This document shows positions 48,948 to 58,669 of a stretch of DNA of 64,000 nucleotides, one piece after another. The number at the start of each line of letters is the position of its first letter. Position 1 is the first letter of the stretch. The position numbers were made by a program, and so were the translations under genes. Source of the DNA: Micromonospora sp. C31 (lineage in GTDB: Bacteria > Actinomycetota > Actinomycetes > Mycobacteriales > Micromonosporaceae); contig NZ_JAGPXN010000019.1 of NCBI RefSeq assembly GCF_018070575.1, forward strand, positions 62,001 through 126,000. Reading direction: 5' to 3'. The notes under the pieces are model-generated. The model did not search any database. It saw only the letters and a list, made by a program, of their open reading frames with translations, and was not told the origin of the DNA.

Positions 48948-51900
48948 GTGCTGGTCGTCCACGGGGTCTGGCGCTGCGGCGTCGGGCTCGTCGTCTGGGC
49001 CGAGGACAGCACGCTGCCGGCCCGTGCCTCGCGCCGTCCGGGCCGGACGCCCCGGGAACGGCCGCACCCGTTCGCCGCCGACCAGGCCGTGATCGCCGCC
49101 GCGCTGGCTGCGACGGCCGAGCCGACCGACCTCGACACGGCCCTGCTCACCCTCCCCACCCGCGCCGGCTCGCCGCTGGACTCGCCGGAACTCGTCCGTC
49201 CCGAGGTCGCCGGGGCGGTCCGCGGGGCAGTCACCCTCGCCGGGTGGCGGGTCCCCGTCCTCCGGTACGCCCCCGACGCCGCGCTGCCCCTGCTGCGCGG
49301 CCTCGACGCGCTGGCCGCCGTGCCGGGCGCGACGCTGCGCCACCTCGCCGAACTCGCCGACTTCGCGGTGGACCTGACGGCCCGGGGCCGGGTCCTGCCG
49401 GGCCTCACCGAGCAGTCGCGGGAGCGCGGGGACCGTGGGGTCACCGCCCGGGCGGTGTGGCGACCGCTGCTGACCGGCACGGACGCCACCTGGGCCCGGG
49501 CGCTGGCGCTGGCCCTGCCCCCGGCCGCCCGTGCCGAGACCGGCCCCGACGCACCGGGCCGCCCCGGTGCCGCCGCCGGCACGGGCACGCCGTCCGGGCC
49601 GGACCACGCCCCGGGCGCGCTGGTCGCCGACGCGCTCGACGCGCTCACCGACGCCGCCGTCCGGGCCGCCCTGGCACAGACCGCGCTGGCCCGGGGCGTA
49701 CGCCCGAACGGCGCGCTGCCGGCCTGGCTGGCCGCGCTCACCGGAGCGGTACGGCAGTTCGTCGCCGACCCGGTGGCGCTGGACACCCTCCGCGCCGAAC
49801 TGGACGCCTGGCAGCGCGACGCGGCCGGCGGTGCGGTACGGGCCAGCTTCCGCCTGGTCGAGCCGCCGGCCGACGAGGTCACCGAGCCGGTCGGCGTGGT
49901 ACCCGTCGACCCGACGGCGACGGTGGCGCCAACCGGGCGGTGGCGCATCGAGTTCGGCCTCCAGGCCGCCGACGAGCCGAGCCTGCACGTGGACGCCGGG
50001 CAGGTGTGGCGGGAACCGGGAACCGTCGCCGGGCTGGCCGGTCGCGGCGCCGACCCGCAGGAGACCCTGCTCGCCGAGCTGGGCCGCGCCAGCCGGCTCT
50101 GGCCCGAGCTGGACACCGCCCTGCGTACGGCCACGCCGGAGGCCCTGGAGCTGGACGTCGAGGGGGCGCACCGGTTTCTCCGCGAGGGTGCCCCGGTGCT
50201 GCACGCCGCCGGGTTCGCCGTGCTGCTGCCCTCCTGGTGGCGGCGCCCGTCGGCCCGGCTCGGCGCCCGGTTGCAGGCCCGCGGCCGGACCGCCCCGGGC
50301 ACCGTCGCCGCCACCGCCGGCGGCGTCGGGCTGGACGCCCTCGTCGACTACCGCTGGGAGGTGTCCCTCGGCGACCAGCCGCTCACGGCCGAGGAACTGG
50401 CGTCGCTGGCCGCGCTGAAGACCCCGCTGGTGCGGCTGCGTGGGCAGTGGGTGGAACTGGACCCGAAGCGGCTCGCCGCCGGCCTGCGCCTGCTGCGCTC
50501 CGCCGGCGAGCTGACCGTCGCCGACCTGCTCCGGCTCGGCCTGGCCGACGCCGAGCAGCCGGACGCGTTGCCCGTGCTGGAGGTCAGCGCCGACGGCGCG
50601 CTGGGCGACCTGCTCGCCGGGGCGGTGGAGCGGCGGCTCACCCCGCTGGACCCGCCGCCGGCGTTCTGCGGCACGCTGCGGCCGTACCAGCGGCGGGGGC
50701 TGGCCTGGCTGACGTTCCTCCAGTCCCTCGGGCTCGGCGGGGTGCTCGCCGACGACATGGGGCTGGGCAAGACGGTGCAACTGCTCGCCCTGCTCGCCGG
50801 GGACCCGCCGGACGCCGGGCCGACCCTGCTGGTCTGCCCGATGTCGCTGGTCGGCAACTGGCAGCGCGAGGCGTCGCGGTTCACGCCGGGACTGCGCGTA
50901 CACGTGCACCACGGCGCGGAACGGGCGCGGGGCGATGCCTTCGGCGCGGCCGTGCACGGCGCGGACCTGGTCCTCACCACCTATTCCGTGGCGGCCCGGG
51001 ACGCCGTCGAGCTGGCCGGCATCGACTGGCGGCGGGTGGTCGTCGACGAGGCCCAGGCCATCAAGAACGCCGCCACCCGGCAGGCCGAGGCGGTCCGCGC
51101 GCTGCCCGCCCGGCACCGGATCGCCGTCACCGGCACGCCGGTGGAGAACCGGCTGGCGGACCTGTGGTCGATCATGCAGTTCGCCAACCCGGGCCTGCTG
51201 GGACCGGCGGCGACCTTCCGGAAGAGGTACGCCGAGCCGATCGAACGGCACGGCGACGCCGACGCGGCCGAGCGGCTGCGGCGGATCACCGGCCCGTTCG
51301 TGCTGCGCCGGCTCAAGACCGACTCCTCGATCATCTCCGACCTGCCGGAGAAACTGGAGATGGAGGTGCTCTGCAACCTCACCGCCGAGCAGGCCTCGCT
51401 CTACCGGGCGATCGTCGACGACATGCTGGCGCGCATCGAGTCCAGCGACGGCATCGAGCGCAGAGGGCTCGTGCTCGCCGCCATGACCCGCCTCAAGCAG
51501 GTCTGCAACCATCCCGCGCAACTGCTGCGCGACGGCTCGGCCCTGCCCGGCCGCTCCGGCAAGCTGGCCCGCCTGGAGGAGATCCTGGACGAGGTCCTCG
51601 CGGCGGGTGAGCGGGCCCTGCTCTTCACCCAGTACGCCGAGTTCGGCGGCATGCTGCGCGGGCACCTGTCGGCCCGCTTCGGCCGCGAGGTGCTCTTCCT
51701 GCACGGCGGTGTCGGCAAGGCCGACCGGGACGCCTTGGTCACCCGGTTCCAGTCCCCGCGCGGGCCGGCGATCTTCGTCCTGTCGCTGAAGGCCGGCGGC
51801 ACCGGGCTCACGCTCACCGAGGCCAACCACGTGGTGCACGTCGACCGGTGGTGGAACCCGGCCGTCGAGGACCAGGCCACCGACCGGGCGTTCCGCATCG

Positions 51901-52094
51901 GCCAGCGGCGCCGGGTGCAGGTCCGCAAGTTCGTCTGCGCCGGCACGGTGGAGGAGAAGGTGGCGGCGCTGATCGCCGACAAGCGCAGCCTCGCCGCCTC
52001 GGTCGTCGGCACCGGCGAGCAGTGGGTCACCGAGCTGTCGACGACGCAGCTGCGCGAGCTGTTCACGCTGGAGGCCGGGGCGGTGGTGGAGTGA
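48948..52094 (+). CDS. SNF2/RapA-type DEAD-like helicase
   Basis: A 1048-residue SWI/SNF family ATPase. The N-terminal half (about 500 residues) is actinobacterial and poorly conserved. The helicase core has Walker A DDMGLGKTVQLLALL, motif II VVVDEAQAIKN, a TGTPVENRLADLWSIM block and the C-terminal HVDRWWNPAVEDQATDRAFRIGQ motif VI. It would move along DNA or remodel protein-DNA complexes using ATP. The GTG at 48948 has GGAGGGG upstream. It overlaps the following SWIM gene by GTGA. Confidence 0.93.
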   Translation: MLVVHGVWRCGVGLVVWAEDSTLPARASRRPGRTPRERPHPFAADQAVIAAALAATAEPTDLDTALLTLPTRAGSPLDSPELVRPEVAGAVRGAVTLAGWRVPVLRYAPDAALPLLRGLDALAAVPGATLRHLAELADFAVDLTARGRVLPGLTEQSRERGDRGVTARAVWRPLLTGTDATWARALALALPPAARAETGPDAPGRPGAAAGTGTPSGPDHAPGALVADALDALTDAAVRAALAQTALARGVRPNGALPAWLAALTGAVRQFVADPVALDTLRAELDAWQRDAAGGAVRASFRLVEPPADEVTEPVGVVPVDPTATVAPTGRWRIEFGLQAADEPSLHVDAGQVWREPGTVAGLAGRGADPQETLLAELGRASRLWPELDTALRTATPEALELDVEGAHRFLREGAPVLHAAGFAVLLPSWWRRPSARLGARLQARGRTAPGTVAATAGGVGLDALVDYRWEVSLGDQPLTAEELASLAALKTPLVRLRGQWVELDPKRLAAGLRLLRSAGELTVADLLRLGLADAEQPDALPVLEVSADGALGDLLAGAVERRLTPLDPPPAFCGTLRPYQRRGLAWLTFLQSLGLGGVLADDMGLGKTVQLLALLAGDPPDAGPTLLVCPMSLVGNWQREASRFTPGLRVHVHHGAERARGDAFGAAVHGADLVLTTYSVAARDAVELAGIDWRRVVVDEAQAIKNAATRQAEAVRALPARHRIAVTGTPVENRLADLWSIMQFANPGLLGPAATFRKRYAEPIERHGDADAAERLRRITGPFVLRRLKTDSSIISDLPEKLEMEVLCNLTAEQASLYRAIVDDMLARIESSDGIERRGLVLAAMTRLKQVCNHPAQLLRDGSALPGRSGKLARLEEILDEVLAAGERALLFTQYAEFGGMLRGHLSARFGREVLFLHGGVGKADRDALVTRFQSPRGPAIFVLSLKAGGTGLTLTEANHVVHVDRWWNPAVEDQATDRAFRIGQRRRVQVRKFVCAGTVEEKVAALIADKRSLAASVVGTGEQWVTELSTTQLRELFTLEAGAVVE

Positions 52095-53062
52095 GCGGGC
52101 AGCCGGCGGGCGGCGGCGGGTCGAGCGGCCGGTTCGCCGACTACGGCCGGCCGCGCCGGGTCGACGGCGGGCTGCGGGCGCGCAGCACCCGGGGCGCCAT
52201 CGGCCGGTCCTGGTGGTCGCGGCGCTTCCTGGAGGTGCTGGAGTCCTTCGCCCTCGGCACCCGGCTGACCCGTGGCCGGTCGTACGCGCGGGCCGGCCAG
52301 GTGGTCCGCCTGGACGTGGCCCCCGGCACCGTCGACGCCCTGGTGCAGGGCTCCCGCGCACAGCCGTACGAGGTGAGCATCGCCCTGGCGCCGTTCCCGG
52401 AGCCGCTGTGGGCCCGCGTCGAGGCGGAGCTGGCGGCCCAGGCGTTCTTCAGCGCCCGGCTGCTCGCCGGTGACCTGCCCCCGGAGCTGGAGGGGCTGTT
52501 CGCGGCGGTCGGCGCCCCGCTCTTCCCCGCCGGCGTGGCGCAGCTGCGCCAGCGGTGCGACTGCCCCGACTTCGCCGTCCCCTGCAAGCACCTCGCGGCC
52601 ACGTTCTACCTGCTCGCCGAGGCGTTCGACGCCGACCCCTTCCAACTGCTGCACTGGCGGGGCCGCAGCCGGGCGGAGCTGCTCGACCGGCTGCGCGTCC
52701 TGCGGGCCGGCGACGGTGTCGTGCCGTCCGGGCGGGACGGCGGTGATCCGCGCGCCGACCGGCGCACCGAAGCACCGGCCCGATCCGGTGCCGGGCACGG
52801 TGAGGCGGACCGGGCCGGCCGGCCCGTCGTGGACGTCCCGCCGGTCGGGGCGGCCCGGGCGCTCGCCGGCCTGCCGCCGGCGCCGCTGGCCGAGGCGGTC
52901 GACCGGTTCTGGCTGCCGCCGGTCCCGCTACCCGACCGGCCGCCCAGCCTGTCGACCGGGCCGGACCTGCTGCTGCGGCAGCTCGGCGCGCCGGCCCCCG
53001 CCATCGGCGGGCCCGGCCTGGTCGAGCGGCTGCGACGGGCGTACCGGCTCCTCGGCCGGTGA
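52091..53062 (+). CDS. SWIM zinc-finger protein
   Basis: A 323-residue protein with a SWIM zinc-finger (CDCPDFAVPCKHLAATFYLLAE, CxC...CxH) at about residues 156-178. The SWIM domain is a predicted DNA- and protein-binding module that is repeatedly found next to SNF2 ATPases. The start codon overlaps the SNF2 stop (GTGA), so the two proteins are made together and likely form one machine. The second half is Pro/Arg-rich with a C-terminal helical segment. No nuclease motif is visible. Confidence 0.9.
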   Translation: MSGQPAGGGGSSGRFADYGRPRRVDGGLRARSTRGAIGRSWWSRRFLEVLESFALGTRLTRGRSYARAGQVVRLDVAPGTVDALVQGSRAQPYEVSIALAPFPEPLWARVEAELAAQAFFSARLLAGDLPPELEGLFAAVGAPLFPAGVAQLRQRCDCPDFAVPCKHLAATFYLLAEAFDADPFQLLHWRGRSRAELLDRLRVLRAGDGVVPSGRDGGDPRADRRTEAPARSGAGHGEADRAGRPVVDVPPVGAARALAGLPPAPLAEAVDRFWLPPVPLPDRPPSLSTGPDLLLRQLGAPAPAIGGPGLVERLRRAYRLLGR

Positions 53063-53093
53063 GAGCGCCGACGGAACGGCACGGAGCCCCGGG

Positions 53094-53351
53094 TCACAGC
53101 CAGCGGCGGCGGAACCGCCACATGATCGCCGCGTTGGCCACCAGGACCACCGCGCAGACGGCCCCGGCCAGCCGCCCGGCCAGCACGGTCATCGCCGGCA
53201 GTGAAGCCCACAGCACGATCGTCAACAGCATCAGCCAGCGGCCGCGACGAGCCCGCGCCCGGGTGTCGAGCCGGGCGAAGAACGCCGGATCGCTCTCCCG
53301 GAGCTGACGGGTGATCTGCTCGAACCTGCGCTGATCCTCTTTGCTGAGCAT
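53094..53351 (-). CDS. DUF3040 membrane protein
   Basis: An 85-residue protein of the DUF3040 family: a charged N-terminal helix (MLSKEDQRRFEQITRQLRES) followed by two transmembrane segments (WLMLLTIVLWASLPAMTVLA and AVCAVVLVANAAIMW) and a basic tail RFRRRWL. The function is unknown; the family is common in actinomycetes. GGGGAAGG precedes the chosen ATG. Confidence 0.85.
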   Translation of the reverse strand: MLSKEDQRRFEQITRQLRESDPAFFARLDTRARARRGRWLMLLTIVLWASLPAMTVLAGRLAGAVCAVVLVANAAIMWRFRRRWL

Positions 53352-53817
53352 GTGCCTTCCCCTCACGTGTTCAGCGGTTCGGCGGCATACCCGCTGCGGC
53401 GGCGGCTCACGCTCCCGTCCCGCTGCTACTTTGCCGGTCCGGTCGGCGCCGCGTCCGGCCGCGCCCGGCGGGGCCCCGGCGGGCGGTCCGCCTCAGCGCA
53501 GGCTTAGCCGAACCTTAAATTTGCCTGTGCCGATAGAAGTGCCGTCCCGCGCCGGTCGGGCCGCAATCGTCGCGTCCGTACCCGGCCGTGCCGCGTACGC
53601 CCTGCTCGCGAGGTCCGTGCCGGCCCGTTCGGAGATCCGGTCCCGCCGACCCGCGCTGAGCGGCGCCTTAAGTGCCCTCCCCGGGGCTTCCGGTGCTGCT
53701 TGAAGGCACCTGAACGCTTCACTACCTTCCGGTGACAACCCCCTCAGGCACCAGCCGCCGCACCTGCACCCCGTGCCCGGTGTCAGTCGTCGCGGCGCAG
53801 CAGAAACGGATTGGTAC
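53352..53817 (+). promoter_or_regulatory. 466-base intergenic region with a promoter for the DUF1800 operon
   Basis: No gene is credible here. A likely promoter is TTGAAG (53700-53705), 17 bases, TACCTT (53723-53728), about 90 bases before the DUF1800 start. A second AT-rich island at 53503-53523 contains TTAGCCGAACCTTAA, a weak partial match to actinobacterial iron boxes. The remainder is plain GC-rich sequence. Confidence 0.4.
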
Positions 53818-55890
53818 ATGGCCGACCAGAATGTGCCACCACGTCGACCGCGGGACGACCGCGGATGGGACGGGCGTCAGTACCCCGCCGCCGACGGTCA
53901 CCGCGACGCCTACGGCCCCACCCCGTACGGCCACGACGCGCGCGAGACGCACCAGGGTGGACATCCCGCCGACCCGCGGGCGCAGTACGCCCACGCCGGA
54001 CACCCCGCCGCACGCGGGCCGCAGTGGGTCGGGCCGGACGGCTTCGCACGGCAGGGCGGCGCTCCGCCGGCCGGGCCGGGACTGCCCAACCTGGACGACG
54101 GTGACGAGCCCGACCGCAAGGTCGGCCGCCGCAAGGCCCTCGCGGCCCTCGGCGGCACCGCGGCCGTGGTGGCCGGCGGTGCCGCCCTCGCGATGACCCC
54201 GCAGATCCGCAGCCTCTTCGGCGACGAGGCGGTGGCCGCCGACGCCACCGGCACCACGGTCACCGACGGCACCCCCGCCCGCCCGAGCGGCCAGCAGCCG
54301 AGCACGGTGCGCACCTACACCGAGCAGAACGAGAGCTACATGGGCTCCCGGGCCGGCGAGGCGTTGAAGAAGAACGCCCCGGCCGGCGGTCGGACGTTCT
54401 CCGGGCCGGCCGCCGCCGCCGCGGAGACCAAGGTGACCGTCAAGACGGTGCTCGCCAAGGACCCGATCCTGCACCTGGCCCGGCGGGCCACCTTCGGCGC
54501 CACGCCGCAGGTCGTCGCCGAGATCAAGGAGCGGGGCATCGACGGTTGGCTGCGCTGGCAGCTCGACCCCGACAAGATCGCCCCGACGAAGGCCGAGCTG
54601 AAGCTCGCCGAGCTGCCGACGCTGAAGCTGAGCACCGCGCAGCTGCGCGAGCAGCGCGACCAGCTGAACGAGCGCGGCGCGCAGCCGCACAGGGAGATGG
54701 TGGACGCCACCGTCGCCCGGCAGATCTGGTCGAACCGGCAGCTGTTCGAGGTGATGGTCGACTTCTGGAACGACTTCCTGCACGTCGCCGCGGACTTCGA
54801 CGGGGGCGAGGTGTACCGGGCGTCGTTCGACCGGGACGTCGTCCGGGCGCACGCCCTCGGCAGCTACCCCGAGATGCTGCTCGCCGCGAACCGGCACCCG
54901 GCGCTGCTGGTCTACCTCAACCAGAACGACTCCCGCGCCGACGCGGTCAACGAGAACCTCGCCCGGGAGAACCTGGAGCTCTACTCGGTCGGCGTCGACG
55001 GCGGCTACACGGAGAAGGACGTCCGGCAGGCGGCCATGCTCCAGACGGGCCGGGGCGTCAACGACGGGAAGTACGTGTTCCGCCCCGAGCGGCACTACGT
55101 CGGCAAGGTCAAGGTCCTCGGCTTCACCCACCCGAACAACTCGAAGGACCCGAAGAAGGCCGAGGCGGCCATCGACGCGTACCTGACCTACATCGCGCTG
55201 CACCCGTCGACCGCGAAGTACGTGGCGCAGAGCCTGGCCACCCGGTTCGTCTCGGACACCCCGCCGAAGTCCCTCGTGGAGCGGCTGGCGAAGACGTACA
55301 GCACCAACAAGGGCATGATCAAGCCGGTGCTGATGACGCTGTTCAGCTCCTCGGAGTTCTGGGCGGCGGTGGGCCAGAAGGTACGCCGGCCGATGGAGTA
55401 CCTGGTCGCCACGTACCGGACCCTGGGCGTGTCCCCGCAGGCGTCGCCGAAGCACGACAACGGCGACAACAAGCGCACCCCGTACGCCCGGGGGCTGCGG
55501 CAGGTCCACGACAAGATGCGCGAGCTGGGCCAGTACCCGATGGGCCAGCCCACGCCCGACGGCTACCCGGACGTCTACGTCGCCTGGACCTCCGCCGGCA
55601 CCATGGTCAAGGGCTGGAACGAGGCGGGCGAGCTGCTCGCCGGCCGGCGCACCGTCTTCACCTACACCCCGGCCGAGAAGCTGGTGGCCAGGCCGCCGGC
55701 CACCGCCGGGGCGTACGTGGACGCGCTGGCCCTGCGGCTGGTGGGTCAGAAGCTGAGCGCCAGGGAGCGGTCCCTGATCCTCGGCGTGGCCGGCGTGTCG
55801 GCCGGCGACAAGGTCGACGCCACGTTCGACGGGGCCGTCACCGCCGTAGCGCGGGCGATCCTCGCTTCCCCCCAGCACCACCTCCGGTGA
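53818..55890 (+). CDS. Tat-exported DUF1800 protein
   Basis: A 690-residue DUF1800 protein. A hydrophilic Pro/His/Gly-rich N-terminus of about 95 residues precedes a twin-arginine signal GRRKALAALGG (103-113) and hydrophobic stretch. The DUF1800 domain starts at about residue 220 (DPILHLARRATFGATPQVV) and includes NRQLFEVMVDFWNDFLHV and YLVATYRTLGVSPQ. DUF1800 and DUF1501 genes are almost always adjacent; both act outside the membrane after folded export, in an unknown process. The unusual position of the RR motif deep inside the sequence is shared by several actinobacterial members. Confidence 0.88.
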   Translation: MADQNVPPRRPRDDRGWDGRQYPAADGHRDAYGPTPYGHDARETHQGGHPADPRAQYAHAGHPAARGPQWVGPDGFARQGGAPPAGPGLPNLDDGDEPDRKVGRRKALAALGGTAAVVAGGAALAMTPQIRSLFGDEAVAADATGTTVTDGTPARPSGQQPSTVRTYTEQNESYMGSRAGEALKKNAPAGGRTFSGPAAAAAETKVTVKTVLAKDPILHLARRATFGATPQVVAEIKERGIDGWLRWQLDPDKIAPTKAELKLAELPTLKLSTAQLREQRDQLNERGAQPHREMVDATVARQIWSNRQLFEVMVDFWNDFLHVAADFDGGEVYRASFDRDVVRAHALGSYPEMLLAANRHPALLVYLNQNDSRADAVNENLARENLELYSVGVDGGYTEKDVRQAAMLQTGRGVNDGKYVFRPERHYVGKVKVLGFTHPNNSKDPKKAEAAIDAYLTYIALHPSTAKYVAQSLATRFVSDTPPKSLVERLAKTYSTNKGMIKPVLMTLFSSSEFWAAVGQKVRRPMEYLVATYRTLGVSPQASPKHDNGDNKRTPYARGLRQVHDKMRELGQYPMGQPTPDGYPDVYVAWTSAGTMVKGWNEAGELLAGRRTVFTYTPAEKLVARPPATAGAYVDALALRLVGQKLSARERSLILGVAGVSAGDKVDATFDGAVTAVARAILASPQHHLR

Positions 55891-55898
55891 GGCACCCG

Positions 55899-57278
55899 AT
55901 GGAGAAGACTGTGCACACGTTCCCCCTGCACCCCGAATGCCCCGACCTTCGGCGTCTGGCCGACGACCCGGCGGAGGCGCTGCTGCGGGCCGAGGCCGAC
56001 ATCGTCGCCGCCGAGAACGCCGCCGAGGCCGACCGCTACCGGCGGCTGGAGGATCTGGAGGAGGCCCAGCAGGACGGTCGCGGCGTCACCCGGCGGACGT
56101 TCGTGGCCGGTGCCGCCGCCACCGCGACGGCCCTCGCGACGGCCCAGTTCGTCACCACCTCGGCCTCGTTCGCGGCCACCAAGACCGGCACCCTGATCCA
56201 CGTCTTCCTCTACGGCGGGCTGGACGGGCTGAGCCTGGTCGCCCCGGCGAACGACCCGGTGCTCGCCAAGGCCCGCCCCGACCTGCTGCTCGGCGACGAC
56301 TCCCTGGCGGTGGGACGCGGCTTCAAGCTGACCAGCGCGTTCAAGCCGCTGGAGAAGTGGCTCAGGAGCGGCAACCTCGGCTTCGTCCCGGCGGTCTCCG
56401 ACGAGCGGCTGTCCCGCAGCCACTTCCAGGCGGCGGACGCCTGCAACCTCGGCGGCCTGCCCAACGAGACCGGTGGTCGGGGCTGGCTGGACAGCCTGGT
56501 CGACGCGCTCGGCACGGGCACCGCGTTCCGCAGCGTCGGCATCGGCAGCACGCTGCCCCGGTCGCTGGTCGGCAACAACGGCGCGCTCTCCCTCAACAAC
56601 GTCGGCTCGCTGCGGCTCAACGGCGACGACCGGTACCGGGCCGCGACCGAGAAGGCGATCAAGGGGCTCTTCACCGGGATCAACCACCCCGTGCAGGAGT
56701 CGGTGCAGGACGGGCTGGGCGCGCTGGCCACCGCGCAGCGCCTCGCCGCGAAGCCGTACCAGCCGGCCGAGGGCGTCGAGTACCGGGGCGTCGGCAACGC
56801 CTTCCAGCAGCTCGCCCAGCTCATCAAGGGCGGGGCGAACGTGCGGGTCGCCACCGTGGGGATGGGCGGCTACGACACCCACGAGAACCAGGGCACCCGC
56901 GAAGGCGGTCAGCTGCACCGGCGGCTCAACGAGCTGGCCAGCGCCATGGCGGCGTTCTTCACCGACCTGGGGGACAAGTCGGCCGACGTGACCATCATGG
57001 TCTCCAGCGAGTTCGGCCGGCGGGTCGCCTCCAACGGCGGCGGCACCGACCACGGCCACGGCGGCGTGGTCACCCTGCTCTCCGGCCGTAAGCTCACCGG
57101 CTCGCTGCTGGGCGCCTGGAACGGGCTCGACGACCTGGACTCCGGCGACGTACCCGAGTACAACAACATGTTCAACGTCTACGGGGCCGTCGCGCAGGGC
57201 CGCTTCGGGCTCACCAACGCGGAGGTGGACAAGATCTTCCCCCGGCAGAAGTACCGCCCGATGAAGCTGTACGCGTGA
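55899..57278 (+). CDS. Tat-exported DUF1501 protein (sulfatase-like)
   Basis: A 459-residue DUF1501 protein of the alkaline phosphatase/sulfatase superfamily. Twin-arginine motif TRRTFVAG (64-71) and an AATA-rich hydrophobic segment form the signal. Domain marks are LIHVFLYGGLDGLSLVAP, RSHFQAADAC, VGMGGYDTHENQG and SSEFGRRVASNGGGTDHGHGGVV, the metal-binding-like blocks. It is transcribed 8 bases after DUF1800 and its TGA overlaps a GTG in the next region. The enzymatic activity is unproven. Confidence 0.9.
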   Translation: MEKTVHTFPLHPECPDLRRLADDPAEALLRAEADIVAAENAAEADRYRRLEDLEEAQQDGRGVTRRTFVAGAAATATALATAQFVTTSASFAATKTGTLIHVFLYGGLDGLSLVAPANDPVLAKARPDLLLGDDSLAVGRGFKLTSAFKPLEKWLRSGNLGFVPAVSDERLSRSHFQAADACNLGGLPNETGGRGWLDSLVDALGTGTAFRSVGIGSTLPRSLVGNNGALSLNNVGSLRLNGDDRYRAATEKAIKGLFTGINHPVQESVQDGLGALATAQRLAAKPYQPAEGVEYRGVGNAFQQLAQLIKGGANVRVATVGMGGYDTHENQGTREGGQLHRRLNELASAMAAFFTDLGDKSADVTIMVSSEFGRRVASNGGGTDHGHGGVVTLLSGRKLTGSLLGAWNGLDDLDSGDVPEYNNMFNVYGAVAQGRFGLTNAEVDKIFPRQKYRPMKLYA

Positions 57279-57330
57279 CGTACCCGCGCACCCACGCCGC
57301 CGGCCGCCGCGCCGGGACGTACGCCCGCTG

Positions 57331-58659
57331 GTGCCGCCGCGCCGCGGACCCGGCGGCCGGCGGCTGCTGGCCGCGCTGCTCGCCGTCGGCCTGCTCGCCA
57401 GCGTGCTGCCGTGGTGGCTGGACACCCCGCCCGGGTCGCTGCGCACGACGGCCGCCACCCTGACCGCCGCCGGTCGCATCACCGGGCTGATCGCCGGCTA
57501 CCTGCTGCTCGTGCAGGTGCTGATGATGAGCCGCCTGCCGGTGCTGGAACGGTGGGCCGGCGGCGAGCGGATCGCCCGCTGGCACCGCGACGTCGGGGCC
57601 ACCCTGCTGGTCGCCGTGCTCGCGCACGCGTCGCTGATCCTGGTCGGTTACGCCGACCTGGAGGACAACCCGGTGCTCACCGAGGCCGGCGTGCTGCTGC
57701 GCGACCACGAGGACATGGTCTCCGCGTTCGCCGCCGCCGGGATCCTGGTGCTGGTCGGCCTCACCAGCGTCCGGGCGATCCGCACCGCGCTGCCCTACGA
57801 GCTGTGGCACGCCCTGCACCTGTCGAGCTACGCGGTGCTGCTGCTCGGCTTCGCCCACCAGTTCAGCAACGGCGCGCAGTTGTTCCGCCCCGGCCCGGTG
57901 CGCACCGGCTGGATCGCGATGTACGCGCTGGTGCTCGCCGCCCTGCTCTGGGGCCGGGTGGTCGCGCCGCTGGCGTTCAACCTGCGACACCGGCTGCGGG
58001 TCGCCGACGTCGTCGCGGAGAGCCCGGACACCATCTCGATCTACCTGACGGGGGAGCGGCTGGAGCGGCTGGAGCTGCTCGGCGGGCAGTTCTTCCGTTG
58101 GCGTTTCCTCGCCCGGGGCTGCTGGTGGCAGTCCCATCCGTTCTCGGTGTCCGCCGCCGCCAACGGCCGCTGGCTGCGGCTCACCGTCAAGGTGGTCGGC
58201 GCGCACACCGCCGACCTGCGTGACCTCGAACCGGGCACCCGGGTCTGGGCGGAGGGGCCGTCGGGCACCTTCACCGCCGCCCACCGGACCCGGGAGCGGG
58301 CCCTGCTGATCGCCGGCGGCAGCGGGATCACCCCGATCCGGGCGATGCTGGAGGAGTTGCCGCCCGGCGCCGCGCTGATCTACCGCGCCCGCACCCCGGC
58401 CGACGTGCTGCTGCACCGGGAGCTGGACTGGCTCGCCGAGGCCCGCGACACCGCGATCTGGTACGTCGTCGGCTCCCGCCACGATCCCGGCCCCCGCCAG
58501 GTGATGAGCCCGGACGGGCTGCGCCGGCTGGTGCCCGACGTCGCCCGCCGCGACGTCTACCTCTGCGGCCCGCCCGGCCTGGTCGAGCAGTCGCTGCGGG
58601 TGCTCCGCGAGGCCGGTGTGCCCCGCCGGCAGATCCACCTCGCCACGTTCGAGCTGTAG
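57331..58659 (+). CDS. Ferric-reductase-like transmembrane flavoprotein
   Basis: A 442-residue membrane oxidoreductase. About six membrane segments (1-205), with histidines in RWHRDVGATLLVAVLAHAS and LWHALHLSSYAVLLLG, could bind two hemes. An FAD domain (QSHPFSVSAAANGRWLRL) and an NAD-binding domain (LLIAGGSGITPIRAM, VYLCGPPGLVEQSL) follow. It would pass electrons from NAD(P)H across the membrane to the flavinylated partner encoded next. The start is uncertain: GTG 57331 lacks a binding site, while a GTG overlapping the DUF1501 stop at 57275 begins in another frame, so an N-terminal frameshift is possible. Confidence 0.85.
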   Translation: MPPRRGPGGRRLLAALLAVGLLASVLPWWLDTPPGSLRTTAATLTAAGRITGLIAGYLLLVQVLMMSRLPVLERWAGGERIARWHRDVGATLLVAVLAHASLILVGYADLEDNPVLTEAGVLLRDHEDMVSAFAAAGILVLVGLTSVRAIRTALPYELWHALHLSSYAVLLLGFAHQFSNGAQLFRPGPVRTGWIAMYALVLAALLWGRVVAPLAFNLRHRLRVADVVAESPDTISIYLTGERLERLELLGGQFFRWRFLARGCWWQSHPFSVSAAANGRWLRLTVKVVGAHTADLRDLEPGTRVWAEGPSGTFTAAHRTRERALLIAGGSGITPIRAMLEELPPGAALIYRARTPADVLLHRELDWLAEARDTAIWYVVGSRHDPGPRQVMSPDGLRRLVPDVARRDVYLCGPPGLVEQSLRVLREAGVPRRQIHLATFEL

Positions 58660-58669
58660 GAAGGCTTCC

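Noticed and set aside
48792..52361. 1189-codon minus-strand open frame
   Set aside because: Antisense to the SNF2 gene and made of Gly/Arg/Gln-rich shadow sequence.
53504..53518. Iron-box-like sequence TTAGCCGAACCTTAA
   Set aside because: Only about 12 of 14 positions of half a DmdR/IdeR box match and the left half is absent, so I do not call an iron operator despite the downstream reductase.
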